A stretch of 22,644 nt of DNA, taken from an uncultured Bacillota bacterium. Its GTDB lineage: Bacteria > Bacillota > Clostridia > Lachnospirales > Lachnospiraceae. The notes beneath the pieces are model-generated. The model was given only the letters and a program-made list of their open reading frames with translations, did no database searches and was not told the DNA's origin. The stretch is taken from the NCBI GenBank assembly GCA_905200905.1, contig CAJKMA010000042.1:1-22644 (forward strand), written 5' to 3'. Positions 22,640-22,644 of the stretch are shown piece after piece (position 1 is the stretch's first letter; each line of letters starts with the position of its first letter). A program made the position numbers and the translations under genes.

Positions 22640-22644
22640 CTTTT

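Overview
The window looks like a chromosomal segment of an anaerobic, low-GC Firmicute, most likely a gut Lachnospiraceae of the Blautia type. The evidence is an [FeFe]-hydrogenase with the full accessory cluster set, an iron-sulfur two-subunit L-serine dehydratase, a very large CoA-dehydratase-activase-type ATPase, a DUF1015 gene beside serC-serA, strong AGGAGG ribosome sites and AT-rich sigma-70 promoters. The genus is inferred. I see no insertion sequences, phage genes, CRISPR arrays, tRNA or rRNA genes.

Layout. (1) 3-1616, plus strand: a 5'-truncated [FeFe]-hydrogenase large subunit, ending at a bidirectional terminator. (2) 1677-5385, minus strand: a serine unit read serC, serA, a previously unlisted 44-residue basic small ORF, then DUF1015, driven by a near-consensus promoter at 5523-5551. 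(3) 5583-10061, minus strand: leuB, ilvD, ilvB, with a promoter at 10110-10138. (4) 10342-11892, minus strand: sdaAB-sdaAA, serine breakdown to pyruvate. (5) 12004-13547, minus strand: tgt and yajC, ending at a strong terminator. (6) 13746-17993, plus strand: the 1415-residue activase, with its own palindrome-rich promoter and a terminator. (7) 18059-22581, minus strand: a two-component system (regulator, then sensor kinase), ung and a MOP-type lipid flippase in one tight run; the regulator has a long inverted repeat just upstream.

How the genes work together. Regions 2-4 form a serine, pyruvate and branched-chain amino acid block. SerA and SerC make phosphoserine, SdaAB/AA turn serine into pyruvate, and IlvB, IlvD and LeuB use pyruvate-derived carbon for valine, isoleucine and leucine. 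No serB is present, and the DUF1015 gene sits where the last serine step would be expected. ilvC, ilvN, ilvE, leuA and leuCD are also absent and must lie elsewhere.

The two parts most likely to hold undescribed biology are the serC-serA-smORF-DUF1015 unit and the giant activase. The activase carries two complete ATPase halves, each with its own cluster-cysteine pair, fused to a dehydratase-like C-terminus. Several gene starts were moved downstream of the longest ORF because a good ribosome site sits there (serA, ilvD, tgt, activase, ung, response regulator).
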